This document shows positions 1-7,706 of a stretch of 37,247 bases of DNA, in pieces (position 1 is the first letter of the stretch; every line of letters begins with the position of its first letter). A program made the position numbers and the translations under genes. The notes under the pieces were generated by a model. The model worked only from the letters and a program-made list of their open reading frames with translations. It had not been told where the DNA came from and ran no database searches. The stretch is from Rhodothermaceae bacterium (GTDB lineage: Bacteria; Bacteroidota; Rhodothermia; Rhodothermales; JAHQVL01): positions 1 to 37,247 of the forward strand of contig JAHQVL010000173.1 of assembly GCA_019634345.1 (NCBI GenBank), given 5' to 3'.

Positions 1-1310
1 ACTTTGGTTTTACCTGGGATTGCTATCGGATAATAGCCATCTGAATTTGGAAGAATGGGCGGCTCTGCATCCCATGCAAATTTCTTAGGCATAAGGCTGA
101 GATCAGAATTAATCGCATCTTCCCACTCTATGACTTGGCCAGAATAGGTAGCCATGCGTCCCAGGATGGAAGTCATCGTACTCATCGCTCCATTTTTAGC
201 ATCTGCATATTTGAATTCGCCTGCAGCAACAGCTGCAAACAATTCATCATGTTCCACCTGGTAGGGGTTCGGATCGTTCTCATCATCATGCTCCCACATC
301 GTATACCCACTTGAGGTCTTAAGCACACCGGGCTTTGGTGCAAATCCGTTGGTGCCCTGGAAGGCTTCGGTAACTCTGTTCATACAGCCTTCCTGGTGCC
401 GGCACTGGCTGAACATGCGACTCCCATCAGCATACTCAAACTCTACAAAATGATGATCGAAAATCTCACCATGCTCTTTGCCATTTCGAACCTGGCGCCC
501 CCCCATACCATGAGCACGAACGGGATATCCTTTCTTAACCCAGTTCGAAACATCAATATTGTGAATATGCTGCTCAGTAATGTGATCGCCACATAACCAG
601 TTGAAATAGTACCAGTTGCGCATTTGGTACTCCATCTCGGTCTGGCCTTCTTTTCGTGGACGTACCCATACACCGCGGCTGTTCCAATAAACATGAGAGG
701 TCACAATATCTCCAATTGCCCCTTCATGGATGCGCTTGACCCACTCTCTGTACACGGTCTGATAGTGACGCTGCAGCCCAACAACCACGTTTAACTGCTT
801 TTCTTTTGCTTTTTTCGCCGTTTTTAGTACTTGTCGAATCCCAGGTGCATCAGTAGCAACCGGTTTTTCCATGAAGACGTGCTTGCCGGCCTCGATAGCT
901 GCCTCAAAGTGCATAGGCCGGAATCCAGGAGGCGTCGTTAAAATGATGACATCAGAGGCAGCAATAACATCTTTATACCCATCAAAGCCAACAAACTTAT
1001 TCTCCTCAGGTACTGCAATGCAAGATGTATCGTCCAACTCTTCCATTATATTCTCAAGGCTCGAATCCAGGCGATCCTTGAATGCATCGGACATTGCAAC
1101 AAGTTTGACATTTTGTTTTGACCGCATGGCCTGAACGGCTGCTCCCGTTCCACGTCCCCCACATCCAATAAGCCCGACCTTTATTGCGTCCGAACCTTTC
1201 GCAAAAGCAAAATTGCCCGAAGCCATTAAGCCAGCAGTCGCAGCAGCTGAGCTTTGCACGAACTGGCGGCGAGTTAATGGAAAGCGCTTCCCTGAGGGGT
1301 TAGATTCCAT
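1..1310 (-). CDS. Gfo/Idh/MocA family oxidoreductase with Tat signal (3' end cut by window edge)
   Basis: The frame opens at ATG 1310-1308 behind a good Shine-Dalgarno (GAGAGG) and stays open to base 1, so the C-terminus lies outside the window; 436 codons are visible. Residues about 11-37 form a Tat signal (TRRQFVQ then a hydrophobic Ala/Gly stretch ending in FAFA). A Rossmann dinucleotide site follows (IKVGLIGCGGRG, about 43-54), and the family EKP motif lies near residues 148-150 (HVFMEKPVATD). Members oxidise or reduce sugars with NAD(P); Tat-exported members are often retaining NAD-cofactor enzymes acting on glycans or 3-keto sugars in the periplasm. The gene follows the FGE-fold gene on the same strand by about 39 bp, so the two are probably co-transcribed. 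The family is clear but the substrate is not. A second, more distant Tat-type member lies at 25858. Confidence 0.93.
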   Translation of the reverse strand, partial: MESNPSGKRFPLTRRQFVQSSAAATAGLMASGNFAFAKGSDAIKVGLIGCGGRGTGAAVQAMRSKQNVKLVAMSDAFKDRLDSSLENIMEELDDTSCIAVPEENKFVGFDGYKDVIAASDVIILTTPPGFRPMHFEAAIEAGKHVFMEKPVATDAPGIRQVLKTAKKAKEKQLNVVVGLQRHYQTVYREWVKRIHEGAIGDIVTSHVYWNSRGVWVRPRKEGQTEMEYQMRNWYYFNWLCGDHITEQHIHNIDVSNWVKKGYPVRAHGMGGRQVRNGKEHGEIFDHHFVEFEYADGSRMFSQCRHQEGCMNRVTEAFQGTNGFAPKPGVLKTSSGYTMWEHDDENDPNPYQVEHDELFAAVAAGEFKYADAKNGAMSTMTSILGRMATYSGQVIEWEDAINSDLSLMPKKFAWDAEPPILPNSDGYYPIAIPGKTK

Positions 1311-1349
1311 TGTGATACCTCTCTAGTTTACGTTGTATGGTAGTACTTG

Positions 1350-2249
1350 TTAATCTAATGAACGAACGAGTCGAAAACCCACCATGGGCCCATCTGAAAG
1401 CCACCATCGGCTCTTGGGAATTTGTGGATCACGCTCGTTCCATTTCCGTGTTTGTTTGGATCTCTCTGAAAGCTGCACCTCACTTGCATCATCGCGATAA
1501 GAGCCGCCGCGTGTGACCGGTTTACCGTCATACCCAACCACCCATTCTTGAACATTCCCTATCATGTCGTACAATCCAAAAGCGTTTGGATTCTTGCTCG
1601 CCACGGGATGCGTTTTATCGCTTGCATTTTCTTCATACCAGGCCACTTCATCCAATTCACCAGCAGACAACACACTGTCATGCGTTCTTCCAGCCAATGC
1701 GGCATGAACCCATTCTGCCTCCGTAGCTAACCGATAGGATACACCCGTCTTCTCAGAAAGCCACTCCACATATTTCTCGGCTGCCTTGAAGGTAATACTC
1801 ATCGCCGCATATCCATCATGACCGAACCCATAATCAGGGGGTTCATAAGGACGGCTAGGACGCGTTGTCGCATCGGCGTTCTGAATACGCTCGGCCTCAG
1901 AGAGGTCTAGTTGGTAGGCAAATATATCATACGCTTCCCAGGTTATCTCCGTCGTGCTCATCCAAAATGAGGCTACTTCATCCGTTTGTTCTCCGTCAGG
2001 AGTGGTGAAAGTGACAGCCCCTCCCTCTATTGGAACCATGTCAATACTAGTTAATGACTCTCCAATCTTCTGCGTATAAGCAGTAAACAATGTATCATTA
2101 AAAGGGGCTGGATTATCACCTGGGAAGTGGGTAGGTTGCATTAGAGCATGACCTGAAGTAAAACCACTAAGTACAACCACAGCAATCAATAACCCACCGA
2201 GTGCTCGGCAATATTGTACAAATGCCGTAGTGCAAAACAGGTCTCTCAT
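1350..2249 (-). CDS. FGE-sulfatase (SUMF1/EgtB/PvdO-fold) domain protein, exported, lacking catalytic cysteines
   Basis: This 299-residue protein starts with a signal peptide (hydrophobic GGLLIAVVVLSGF), followed by a formylglycine-generating-enzyme-type fold. Visible family landmarks are MVPIEGGAVTF, the STTEITWEAYDIF segment (canonical 'EVT' region), YRLATEAEWVHAALAGR, FGLYDMIGNVQEWVV, VTRGGSYRDD and the terminal VGFRLVRS. True sulfatase-activating FGEs use two C-terminal cysteines. No cysteine is present here after the signal region, so sulfatase activation is unlikely. A structural, binding or other non-heme-iron-like role is more plausible. ATG 2249 is preferred over an in-frame TTG at 2264. 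It lies upstream of the Gfo/Idh gene in the same direction and its start is only about 47 bp from the divergent apbE start. Confidence 0.85.
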   Translation of the reverse strand: MRDLFCTTAFVQYCRALGGLLIAVVVLSGFTSGHALMQPTHFPGDNPAPFNDTLFTAYTQKIGESLTSIDMVPIEGGAVTFTTPDGEQTDEVASFWMSTTEITWEAYDIFAYQLDLSEAERIQNADATTRPSRPYEPPDYGFGHDGYAAMSITFKAAEKYVEWLSEKTGVSYRLATEAEWVHAALAGRTHDSVLSAGELDEVAWYEENASDKTHPVASKNPNAFGLYDMIGNVQEWVVGYDGKPVTRGGSYRDDASEVQLSERSKQTRKWNERDPQIPKSRWWLSDGPMVGFRLVRSLD

Positions 2250-2296
2250 AAACTGATTCAGCAATGTTAACTATCTTTGTTTGAGGATTCGCCTAC

Positions 2297-3322
2297 GTGT
2301 TAAGACTATCTATTCTGATAATCCTTCTAGTGGGTGCCACGTGTTCTGCTTGCGTCGATAACTCCCAGGAAGAGCCTGATCTCTCCAAAAATCAGGGTGC
2401 CCCCTCTGGTGTTCAACAAGAAGAGACTCTCTCCCCGGAGAGATATCAGTATACTCAACTCCACCTCGGTGTACAAGTCAGAATCGTGCTTTTTGCTGAA
2501 AATGAAGCGATCGCAGCAAGCGCCGCTACTGCAGCTTATGCTAAAATAACAACTTTAGAAGATATCTTCAGCACCTATCGAGTGGATAGCGAAATTAGTC
2601 GACTCATAAAGGCCCCTGCGTATGAGCCTGTGCTCGTCAGCACTCCCCTTTTTACTGTCATTGATTTTGCCCAGTCGCTTTCAAGGAATTCATATGGAGC
2701 GTTTGATATTACACTTGGTCCCTACGTTTCACTATGGAAAGAAGCCCGGGACAACAAACAGCTCCCAAATATGATCGACCTCGAAGCGGCTACAGACAAA
2801 GTGGGTTGGCACCTCATCGAAACCAATGATTCTAACCAATCGGTAACGCTCAACCAGAAAAGCATGCAACTCGATATGGGCGGAATTGCAAAAGGGTATA
2901 TTCTGGACAGAGCACTAGAGACGCTCAGCGAGCAGGGAATCGAAAGTGCGCTCATTGAAGCCGGAGGCGATATTGTAGTTAGCGGTCCACCTGCAGAATC
3001 TTCGGGCTGGAATATTGAAATCCCCGGAGCCGAACCTGATAACGAACTTGCCCTGAAAGCCGGCACTCTTACTCACAGCGCTATCTCTACGTCTGGAGAT
3101 ACAGAGCAATATGTAGATATTGGAGGCATAAGATACTCTCACGTGATCGATCCGTCTACCGGATTGGGTTCGACGAAAAGGCTCTTAGTAACAGTAATTG
3201 CACCAAATGGGATGATGTCGGACAGTTATGCAACTGCTCTAGGAGTCATGGACGCACCCAGCCAAAAGGTATTCCTCAAAGAGCACCCAAATGTGCTGGC
3301 ATACATCCGGCAAGCACAATAA
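2297..3322 (+). CDS. apbE: FAD:protein FMN transferase (ApbE family), probable lipoprotein
   Basis: ApbE proteins use FAD to attach FMN covalently to Thr/Ser of periplasmic electron-transfer proteins such as NqrC/RnfG subunits. The 341-residue protein shows the family motifs in order: DMGGIAKGY (193-201), EAGGDIVVSG (221-230), AISTSGD (262-268), YSHVIDPSTG (280-289) and SDSYATALGVM (308-318), whose Asp is a metal ligand in the family. The N-terminus is hydrophobic and ends TCSAC, a somewhat unusual lipobox, so Cys19 may be lipidated. Start is GTG at 2297, chosen because the signal sequence begins there. It is divergent from the FGE-fold gene and convergent with the GMC gene, with a bidirectional terminator between. 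No flavinylation substrate is visible in the window. Confidence 0.93.
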   Translation: MLRLSILIILLVGATCSACVDNSQEEPDLSKNQGAPSGVQQEETLSPERYQYTQLHLGVQVRIVLFAENEAIAASAATAAYAKITTLEDIFSTYRVDSEISRLIKAPAYEPVLVSTPLFTVIDFAQSLSRNSYGAFDITLGPYVSLWKEARDNKQLPNMIDLEAATDKVGWHLIETNDSNQSVTLNQKSMQLDMGGIAKGYILDRALETLSEQGIESALIEAGGDIVVSGPPAESSGWNIEIPGAEPDNELALKAGTLTHSAISTSGDTEQYVDIGGIRYSHVIDPSTGLGSTKRLLVTVIAPNGMMSDSYATALGVMDAPSQKVFLKEHPNVLAYIRQAQ

Positions 3323-3356
3323 AAAAGCGCCCTTATCAGTATAAGGACGCTTTTTA
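3321..3356. terminator. Bidirectional rho-independent terminator between apbE and GMC gene
   Basis: A-run, stem GCGCCCTTAT / ATAAGGACGC (3327-3336 with 3341-3350, one mismatch), loop CAGT, then T-run at 3351-3355. A-run and T-run on opposite sides let it serve both convergent genes. Confidence 0.85.
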
Positions 3357-3376
3357 AATAACCGCTTAATGGTTTC

Positions 3377-5107
3377 TTAAGCGATATTTCCTTTTTTCAT
3401 TTCCTCAACGGCAAAATCAACAGCTCTCGCCGTCAAGGCCATGTACGTTATTGAAGGATTTTGACAGGCTGATGACGCCATACTCGAACCGTCAGTCACG
3501 AATAGATTAGACACATCATGAGCCTGGTTAAACCCATTAAGAACAGATGTATTCGGATCGCGACCCATTCGTGCCGTACCCATTTCATGGATGCATAGGC
3601 CCGGAGCTGCTGCAGTCTCGCCGGGAGTATAGTTATCAAACAAATTGATGCTCGTTCCACCCGCTGCTTCTAACATCTCTCCTGCCTGCTCCATCATGTC
3701 TTTGCGCATAGCCAGTTCGTTATCTCCCCAGGTGCAATTGATCCTGATCATCGGCATACCCCACTGATCTACTTCACTTTCATCCAGAGTCATATAGTTG
3801 TCATAACTAGGGAGTGCTTCTCCCCAGGCACCCAGCCACCATGTCCAGGGACCAGCATCTCGTAGCGTGCTCTTTAAATCCTCACCAAATCCTTTCATGC
3901 TATTTCCGCGATTCCATCCCATGCGGCTCGCACTTCCCTGATACCCATACCCGCGAACAAAGTCAGATTGTGTTGTTTCAGGACTGATGTTTCGGAATCT
4001 AGGCACATAGATTCCATTAGGTCGATTACCGTAATAGTAGCGATCTTCGAAGCCTTCCATTTCAGCCGTAGCACCAACTTGGAAATGATGATCCATCAGA
4101 TAATGACCAAGTGCTCCACTCGAGTTCGCAAGTCCATCTGGGAATCGGTTCGTTTTGGAGTTCAATAGAATCTGGGTTGACCCAAGCGTAGAAGCACAGA
4201 GGAAAATCACTTTCGCGCGATACTCAGTCGTTTCTTTAGTCACCCGATCAATAACACGAACACCCGTTGCTTTGTCCGTTTCTTCGTCATAGATAATACT
4301 ATGCACCACACTATCGGGGCGAAGGGTCATATTGCCGGTTGCTACTGCAGCTGGGAGTGTTGAACTCTGGCTACTGAAGTATGAACCTGTTGAACATCCT
4401 CGTGCACACGGTCCGCAATAATGACAGGCAGCACGACCGTTATGTGCCTGTGTAAGTATTGCAGTGCGCCCAATCGTCATATACCGTTCTGGGTATGTTT
4501 CCTTGATGCGTGCACTTGTATGCTTCTCAACAGCGTTCATCTCCATAGGAGGCAAAAACTCTCCGTCCGGCAAATGAGGTAATCCTAACTTTTCACCACT
4601 CACTCCGATGTAATTTTCTACATACGAATACCAGGGAGCAATGTCTTCATACCGAATCGGCCAATCGACACCGTTGCCGTCTTTCATATTCGCCTCGAAG
4701 TCCACATCACTCCAGCGATAACACTGCCGGCCCCAGGTTACTGAACGCCCGCCAACGCCATAACATCGCAACCATGTGAACGGATTATCTTCCAGATAAT
4801 CTTGTTCTGTATCATGCACAAAAAAATGACTCATCTCAGGGTGCATGATGTAAGGTTCGCGGCCCAATTTAGGATTGGCATCGATATACTCCCGCTTCAA
4901 AACGCCTCGATTCTCAAACTCCCAGGGTCTTTTATGCTCTGTGATATAATCCTGACCGTGAACGATGTCTTTCCCCCGCTCAAGAACCAATGTTTTCATT
5001 CCCTTTTCGCACAACTCCTTTGCCGCCCATCCTCCAGACACACCAGATCCAACTACAATTGCATCATATTCCTCTACGCCCTGATTGATGTTAAAAGTCT
5101 TACTCAT
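3377..5107 (-). CDS. GMC family FAD-dependent dehydrogenase, large subunit (copy 1)
   Basis: This 576-residue glucose-methanol-choline oxidoreductase carries an N-terminal FAD-binding loop (DAIVVGSGVSGGWAAKEL, Gly-rich 20-25). It has a Cys cluster AACHYCGPCARGC (C228, C231, C234, C238) and the C-terminal active-site blocks HEMGTARMGRD (His507) and ACQNPSITYMA (Asn550), matching the His/Asn pair of pyranose-oxidase-like members. C228-x5-C234-x3-C238 has the spacing I recall for the [3Fe-4S] ligands of bacterial FAD-glucose dehydrogenase, so a cluster relaying electrons to a cytochrome is inferred. No signal peptide is present, so export probably depends on the Tat-bearing subunit 3 encoded upstream at 7616-7050. 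It follows the paralogue at 5221 with a heptad-repeat hairpin between. Substrate is unknown; a sugar, sugar acid or glycoside is likely. Confidence 0.93.
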   Translation of the reverse strand: MSKTFNINQGVEEYDAIVVGSGVSGGWAAKELCEKGMKTLVLERGKDIVHGQDYITEHKRPWEFENRGVLKREYIDANPKLGREPYIMHPEMSHFFVHDTEQDYLEDNPFTWLRCYGVGGRSVTWGRQCYRWSDVDFEANMKDGNGVDWPIRYEDIAPWYSYVENYIGVSGEKLGLPHLPDGEFLPPMEMNAVEKHTSARIKETYPERYMTIGRTAILTQAHNGRAACHYCGPCARGCSTGSYFSSQSSTLPAAVATGNMTLRPDSVVHSIIYDEETDKATGVRVIDRVTKETTEYRAKVIFLCASTLGSTQILLNSKTNRFPDGLANSSGALGHYLMDHHFQVGATAEMEGFEDRYYYGNRPNGIYVPRFRNISPETTQSDFVRGYGYQGSASRMGWNRGNSMKGFGEDLKSTLRDAGPWTWWLGAWGEALPSYDNYMTLDESEVDQWGMPMIRINCTWGDNELAMRKDMMEQAGEMLEAAGGTSINLFDNYTPGETAAAPGLCIHEMGTARMGRDPNTSVLNGFNQAHDVSNLFVTDGSSMASSACQNPSITYMALTARAVDFAVEEMKKGNIA

Positions 5108-5117
5108 GAAATTTTGA

Positions 5118-5210
5118 GTTCAAAGTTCAAAGTTTAAGGTTCAATGTCCAAAGCCTTGATCCAAAGCCATCAATGACCCAACATTGAACTTTGAACCTTG
5201 AACTTTGAAC
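5118..5210. repeat. Inverted heptad-repeat element A (GTTCAAR units)
   Basis: The left arm 5118-5153 reads as 7-bp units GTTCAAA, GTTCAAA, GTTTAAG, GTTCAAT, GTCCAAA. The right arm 5181-5210 is the reverse complement of GTTCAAA, GTTCAAG, GTTCAAA, GTTCAAT plus GT. The first 30 bases of each arm pair with about three mismatches, leaving a loop of about 33 nt. It fills the space between two paralogous GMC genes, so it could also modulate expression of the downstream copy. Confidence 0.85.
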
Positions 5211-5220
5211 GGAAATCAGA

Positions 5221-6957
5221 TTACATCAGATTTCCTTTCTTCATCTCCTCTACAGCAAAATTGGCTGCCCTTGCTGTAAGTGCCATATAGGTGAGTGATG
5301 GATTTTGACACGCAGAAGAGGTCATGCATGCCCCATCGGTTACAAATAAATTAGGAACTTCATGAGCCTGGTTATTTTCATTCAAGATGGACGTACCTGG
5401 GTCGCGCCCCATACGGGCGGTTCCCATTTCATGGATCCCTAATCCAGGTTCTGCTCCTCCTACTCCTCCTTCCTGGAAGCGGTTGTAGACCGACACATTT
5501 TTGAAACCGGCCGCCTCCAGCATTTCAGCAGCGTCATTCCCCATGTCTTCACGCATAGCGAATTCGTTCTCACCCCATTCGCAGTTGATGCGAAGCAGCG
5601 GTATGCCCCATTTATCTTTTTGGTCGGAATCTAGCCGGACATGATTCTCGTATCGTGGAAGCGTCTCTCCAAAAGCCGTCATACTTGCTCGCCAGGGGCC
5701 AGCGTCTCTCAACGTATTTTTAAGATCTGCTCCGAATCCGCGCAGGCCTGTTCCTCGTCCCCAACCCTGGCGGCTGGCGCGTCCTTGATACCCGAACCCG
5801 CGGACATAGTCGCGCCGGGTAGACTCACTAATATTTCGAAATCTTGGGATGTAAAAGCCTGTGGGCCGATTGCCATAATAGTATCTGTCATCAAATCCAT
5901 CGATCGTTCCGCCCGCACCGATACGGAAGTGATGATCCATCAGATAATGCCCTAACGAACCGCTTGAATTAGCTATTCCGTTCGGGAATCTATTAGAGGT
6001 AGAATTGAGCATGATCTGGGTACTTCCGAGAGCGGAGGCGCACAAGAACACCACTTTAGCCCTAAACTCCAATTGCTCCATCGTTTCGGCATCGATAACC
6101 CGAACAGCACTCACTCGCCCCTTTTCTTCATCAAATTCCAGGCTATGCACGATGCTATGTGGCCGCAACGTCATATTGCCTGTCGCTCTCGCAGCGGGTA
6201 GTGTAGTACTCACACTACTAAAATAGGACGACGTTGAACACCCTCTTGAACAGGGGCCACAATAATGGCACGCTGCGCGGCCATTGAGTGCCTCCGTTAA
6301 TATAGCCACCCGCCCGATGGTCAGCATGCGTTCTGGAAAAGCCCCATTTATCTGGTTGCGCATGTGCTTTTCGACAACATTCAATTCCATCCCTTTCTGA
6401 AATTTCCCGTCTGGAAGCTGCGATAAGCCCAACAACTCGCCACTAATGCCTGCGTAAGACTCCACATAATCATACCATGGCGCAAGATCCTCGTAGCGAA
6501 TCGGCCAATCGACGCCTACTCCATCCCTTGCATTCGCTTCGAAATCCATTGGGCTCCAGCGGTAGCTGTGCCGGCCCCACATAATAGACCGTCCACCTTC
6601 GTGGTACCCCCTCACCCATGTAAACGGCTTCTCCTCGATATAGGGATGATCCTTATCGTTTAAAAACCAATGCTTCGTTCCTTCATTAAATACGCCCCGA
6701 TCCCTTGAGTGAACATACGATTCTTCTTTAGTCGCATTGTCCACCTCACCGCCTCGGTTGGCCAACTCCCAAGGTCTCTTGTGTTCTGTAATATAGTCAG
6801 TGCTGTGCGTCACAGAGCGCCCTCGCTCTAGCACCAACGTCTTCATACCCTTCTCACTCAGTTCCTTCGCAGCCCATCCTCCAGAAATGCCAGACCCCAC
6901 AACGATTGCGTCGTACTCCTCCATCTCCTGGGCTATGTTTACGTTTTTATATTTCAT
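5221..6957 (-). CDS. GMC family FAD-dependent dehydrogenase, large subunit (copy 2)
   Basis: A close paralogue of the downstream GMC gene, 578 residues from ATG 6957. It shares the FAD loop (DAIVVGSGISGGWAAKEL, 21-26) and the Cys cluster ACHYCGPCSRGC (C230, C233, C236, C240), which again contains C-x5-C-x3-C. The C-terminal HEMGTARMGRD and ACQNPSLTYMA blocks are also present. An in-frame upstream ATG (6993) would add a tail (SKKRETRNRFY) encoded by heptad repeat DNA and not aligned with the paralogue, so the later start is preferred. No signal peptide is seen. The two copies differ most around residues 67-110, near the substrate-cap region, which suggests divergence in substrate. Probably co-transcribed with the small subunit at 7616-7050 and able to share it. 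Confidence 0.92.
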   Translation of the reverse strand: MKYKNVNIAQEMEEYDAIVVGSGISGGWAAKELSEKGMKTLVLERGRSVTHSTDYITEHKRPWELANRGGEVDNATKEESYVHSRDRGVFNEGTKHWFLNDKDHPYIEEKPFTWVRGYHEGGRSIMWGRHSYRWSPMDFEANARDGVGVDWPIRYEDLAPWYDYVESYAGISGELLGLSQLPDGKFQKGMELNVVEKHMRNQINGAFPERMLTIGRVAILTEALNGRAACHYCGPCSRGCSTSSYFSSVSTTLPAARATGNMTLRPHSIVHSLEFDEEKGRVSAVRVIDAETMEQLEFRAKVVFLCASALGSTQIMLNSTSNRFPNGIANSSGSLGHYLMDHHFRIGAGGTIDGFDDRYYYGNRPTGFYIPRFRNISESTRRDYVRGFGYQGRASRQGWGRGTGLRGFGADLKNTLRDAGPWRASMTAFGETLPRYENHVRLDSDQKDKWGIPLLRINCEWGENEFAMREDMGNDAAEMLEAAGFKNVSVYNRFQEGGVGGAEPGLGIHEMGTARMGRDPGTSILNENNQAHEVPNLFVTDGACMTSSACQNPSLTYMALTARAANFAVEEMKKGNLM

Positions 6958-6966
6958 ATAAAATCG

Positions 6967-7039
6967 GTTTCTGGTTTCTCGTTTCTTGCTCATCGTGAAG
7001 GCATTTTATTACAACCTCAACAAACCAGAAACTAGGAAC
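6967..7039. repeat. Inverted heptad-repeat element D (GTTTCTN units), degenerate
   Basis: Left arm: GTTTCTG, GTTTCTC, GTTTCTT (6967-6987), then degenerate GCTCATC. Right arm in reverse complement: GTTCCTA (7033-7039), GTTTCTG (7026-7032), GTTTGTT (7019-7025). It lies between the subunit-3 gene and the second GMC gene and overlaps the potential upstream ATG of the latter. Confidence 0.65.
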
Positions 7040-7049
7040 ATTAGAAGTT

Positions 7050-7616
7050 CTAAGAATATGCCTTACCGATCTCGCTGTATGGGATATCAGGACGGTAGAC
7101 ACCCGCTTCATGCACGTACATCAGTTCCTGGGTAGCACCAATTTCAGAGGTGTAGTAGCCGGTTAGTGTCATCTGCTTCATCATCATAAAGAAATGAGGA
7201 TTTTCACCTTGAGAATCGTAGGCTTCGTTCTCCATTTCAGTGAGTAAAGCGATCTGCTGCTCTTCCGTGCAGTCAACAAAAGAGGAACCATGTGCAGCCT
7301 GTGCTACTGCATCAGCTTCCCCAAGACCAGCTACAAATTGAGTCCGCTGCTCTTCAGTCATATAATCAGTTAAAACAATATCTACGTATTCATTGACCAA
7401 TGCAGCTTTTGCGCCAGGAGTGTCTGTTGTGGGAATGATCAACTCAGCTATGGTAGCCACTAGCTCATCCTGATCTGAAGTAAGCGTTTGGAGTGTATAG
7501 GCGGACGCGGTAGAGGGCGCTGTTTGGCAGCCAGATAAAACGGATGAGGCAAGCGGTAAAGAAACGGCTCCGCCCATGATCATTCCGACGCGTCGAAGTG
7601 CTTCTCGTCGATCCAT
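7050..7616 (-). CDS. Gluconate 2-dehydrogenase subunit 3 family Tat lipoprotein
   Basis: This 188-residue protein has a twin-arginine signal (MDRREALRRVG, hydrophobic core) ending in lipobox VLSGC, so Cys30 is probably lipidated after Tat export. The rest (ELIIPTTDTPGAKAALVNEYVDIVL, FFMMMKQMTLTGYYTSEIG) is typical of the small subunit of membrane gluconate, sorbitol and glycoside 3-dehydrogenases. In those complexes the small subunit carries the only Tat signal and takes the folded FAD subunit across the membrane. It directly precedes two GMC large subunits in the same orientation. No dedicated cytochrome c subunit is adjacent, unlike classical three-subunit operons. A strong terminator separates it from the upstream MFS gene, so a promoter probably lies in 7617-7650. 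Confidence 0.92.
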   Translation of the reverse strand: MDRREALRRVGMIMGGAVSLPLASSVLSGCQTAPSTASAYTLQTLTSDQDELVATIAELIIPTTDTPGAKAALVNEYVDIVLTDYMTEEQRTQFVAGLGEADAVAQAAHGSSFVDCTEEQQIALLTEMENEAYDSQGENPHFFMMMKQMTLTGYYTSEIGATQELMYVHEAGVYRPDIPYSEIGKAYS

Positions 7617-7648
7617 TAGGTCTAGTACAATGTTTAAAGGTTAAAGCC

Positions 7649-7686
7649 TAAAAGAGCCCTTTGCGCTCATTGCCGCAAAGGGCTCT
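7649..7686 (-). terminator. Rho-independent terminator of the MFS gene
   Basis: Perfect 13-bp stem (7653-7665 with 7674-7686) with an 8-nt loop. On the minus strand it is followed by TTTT. It lies just past the MFS stop codon at 7707. Confidence 0.9.
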
Positions 7687-7706
7687 AAATGACCCGTAAA
7701 AGTTAA

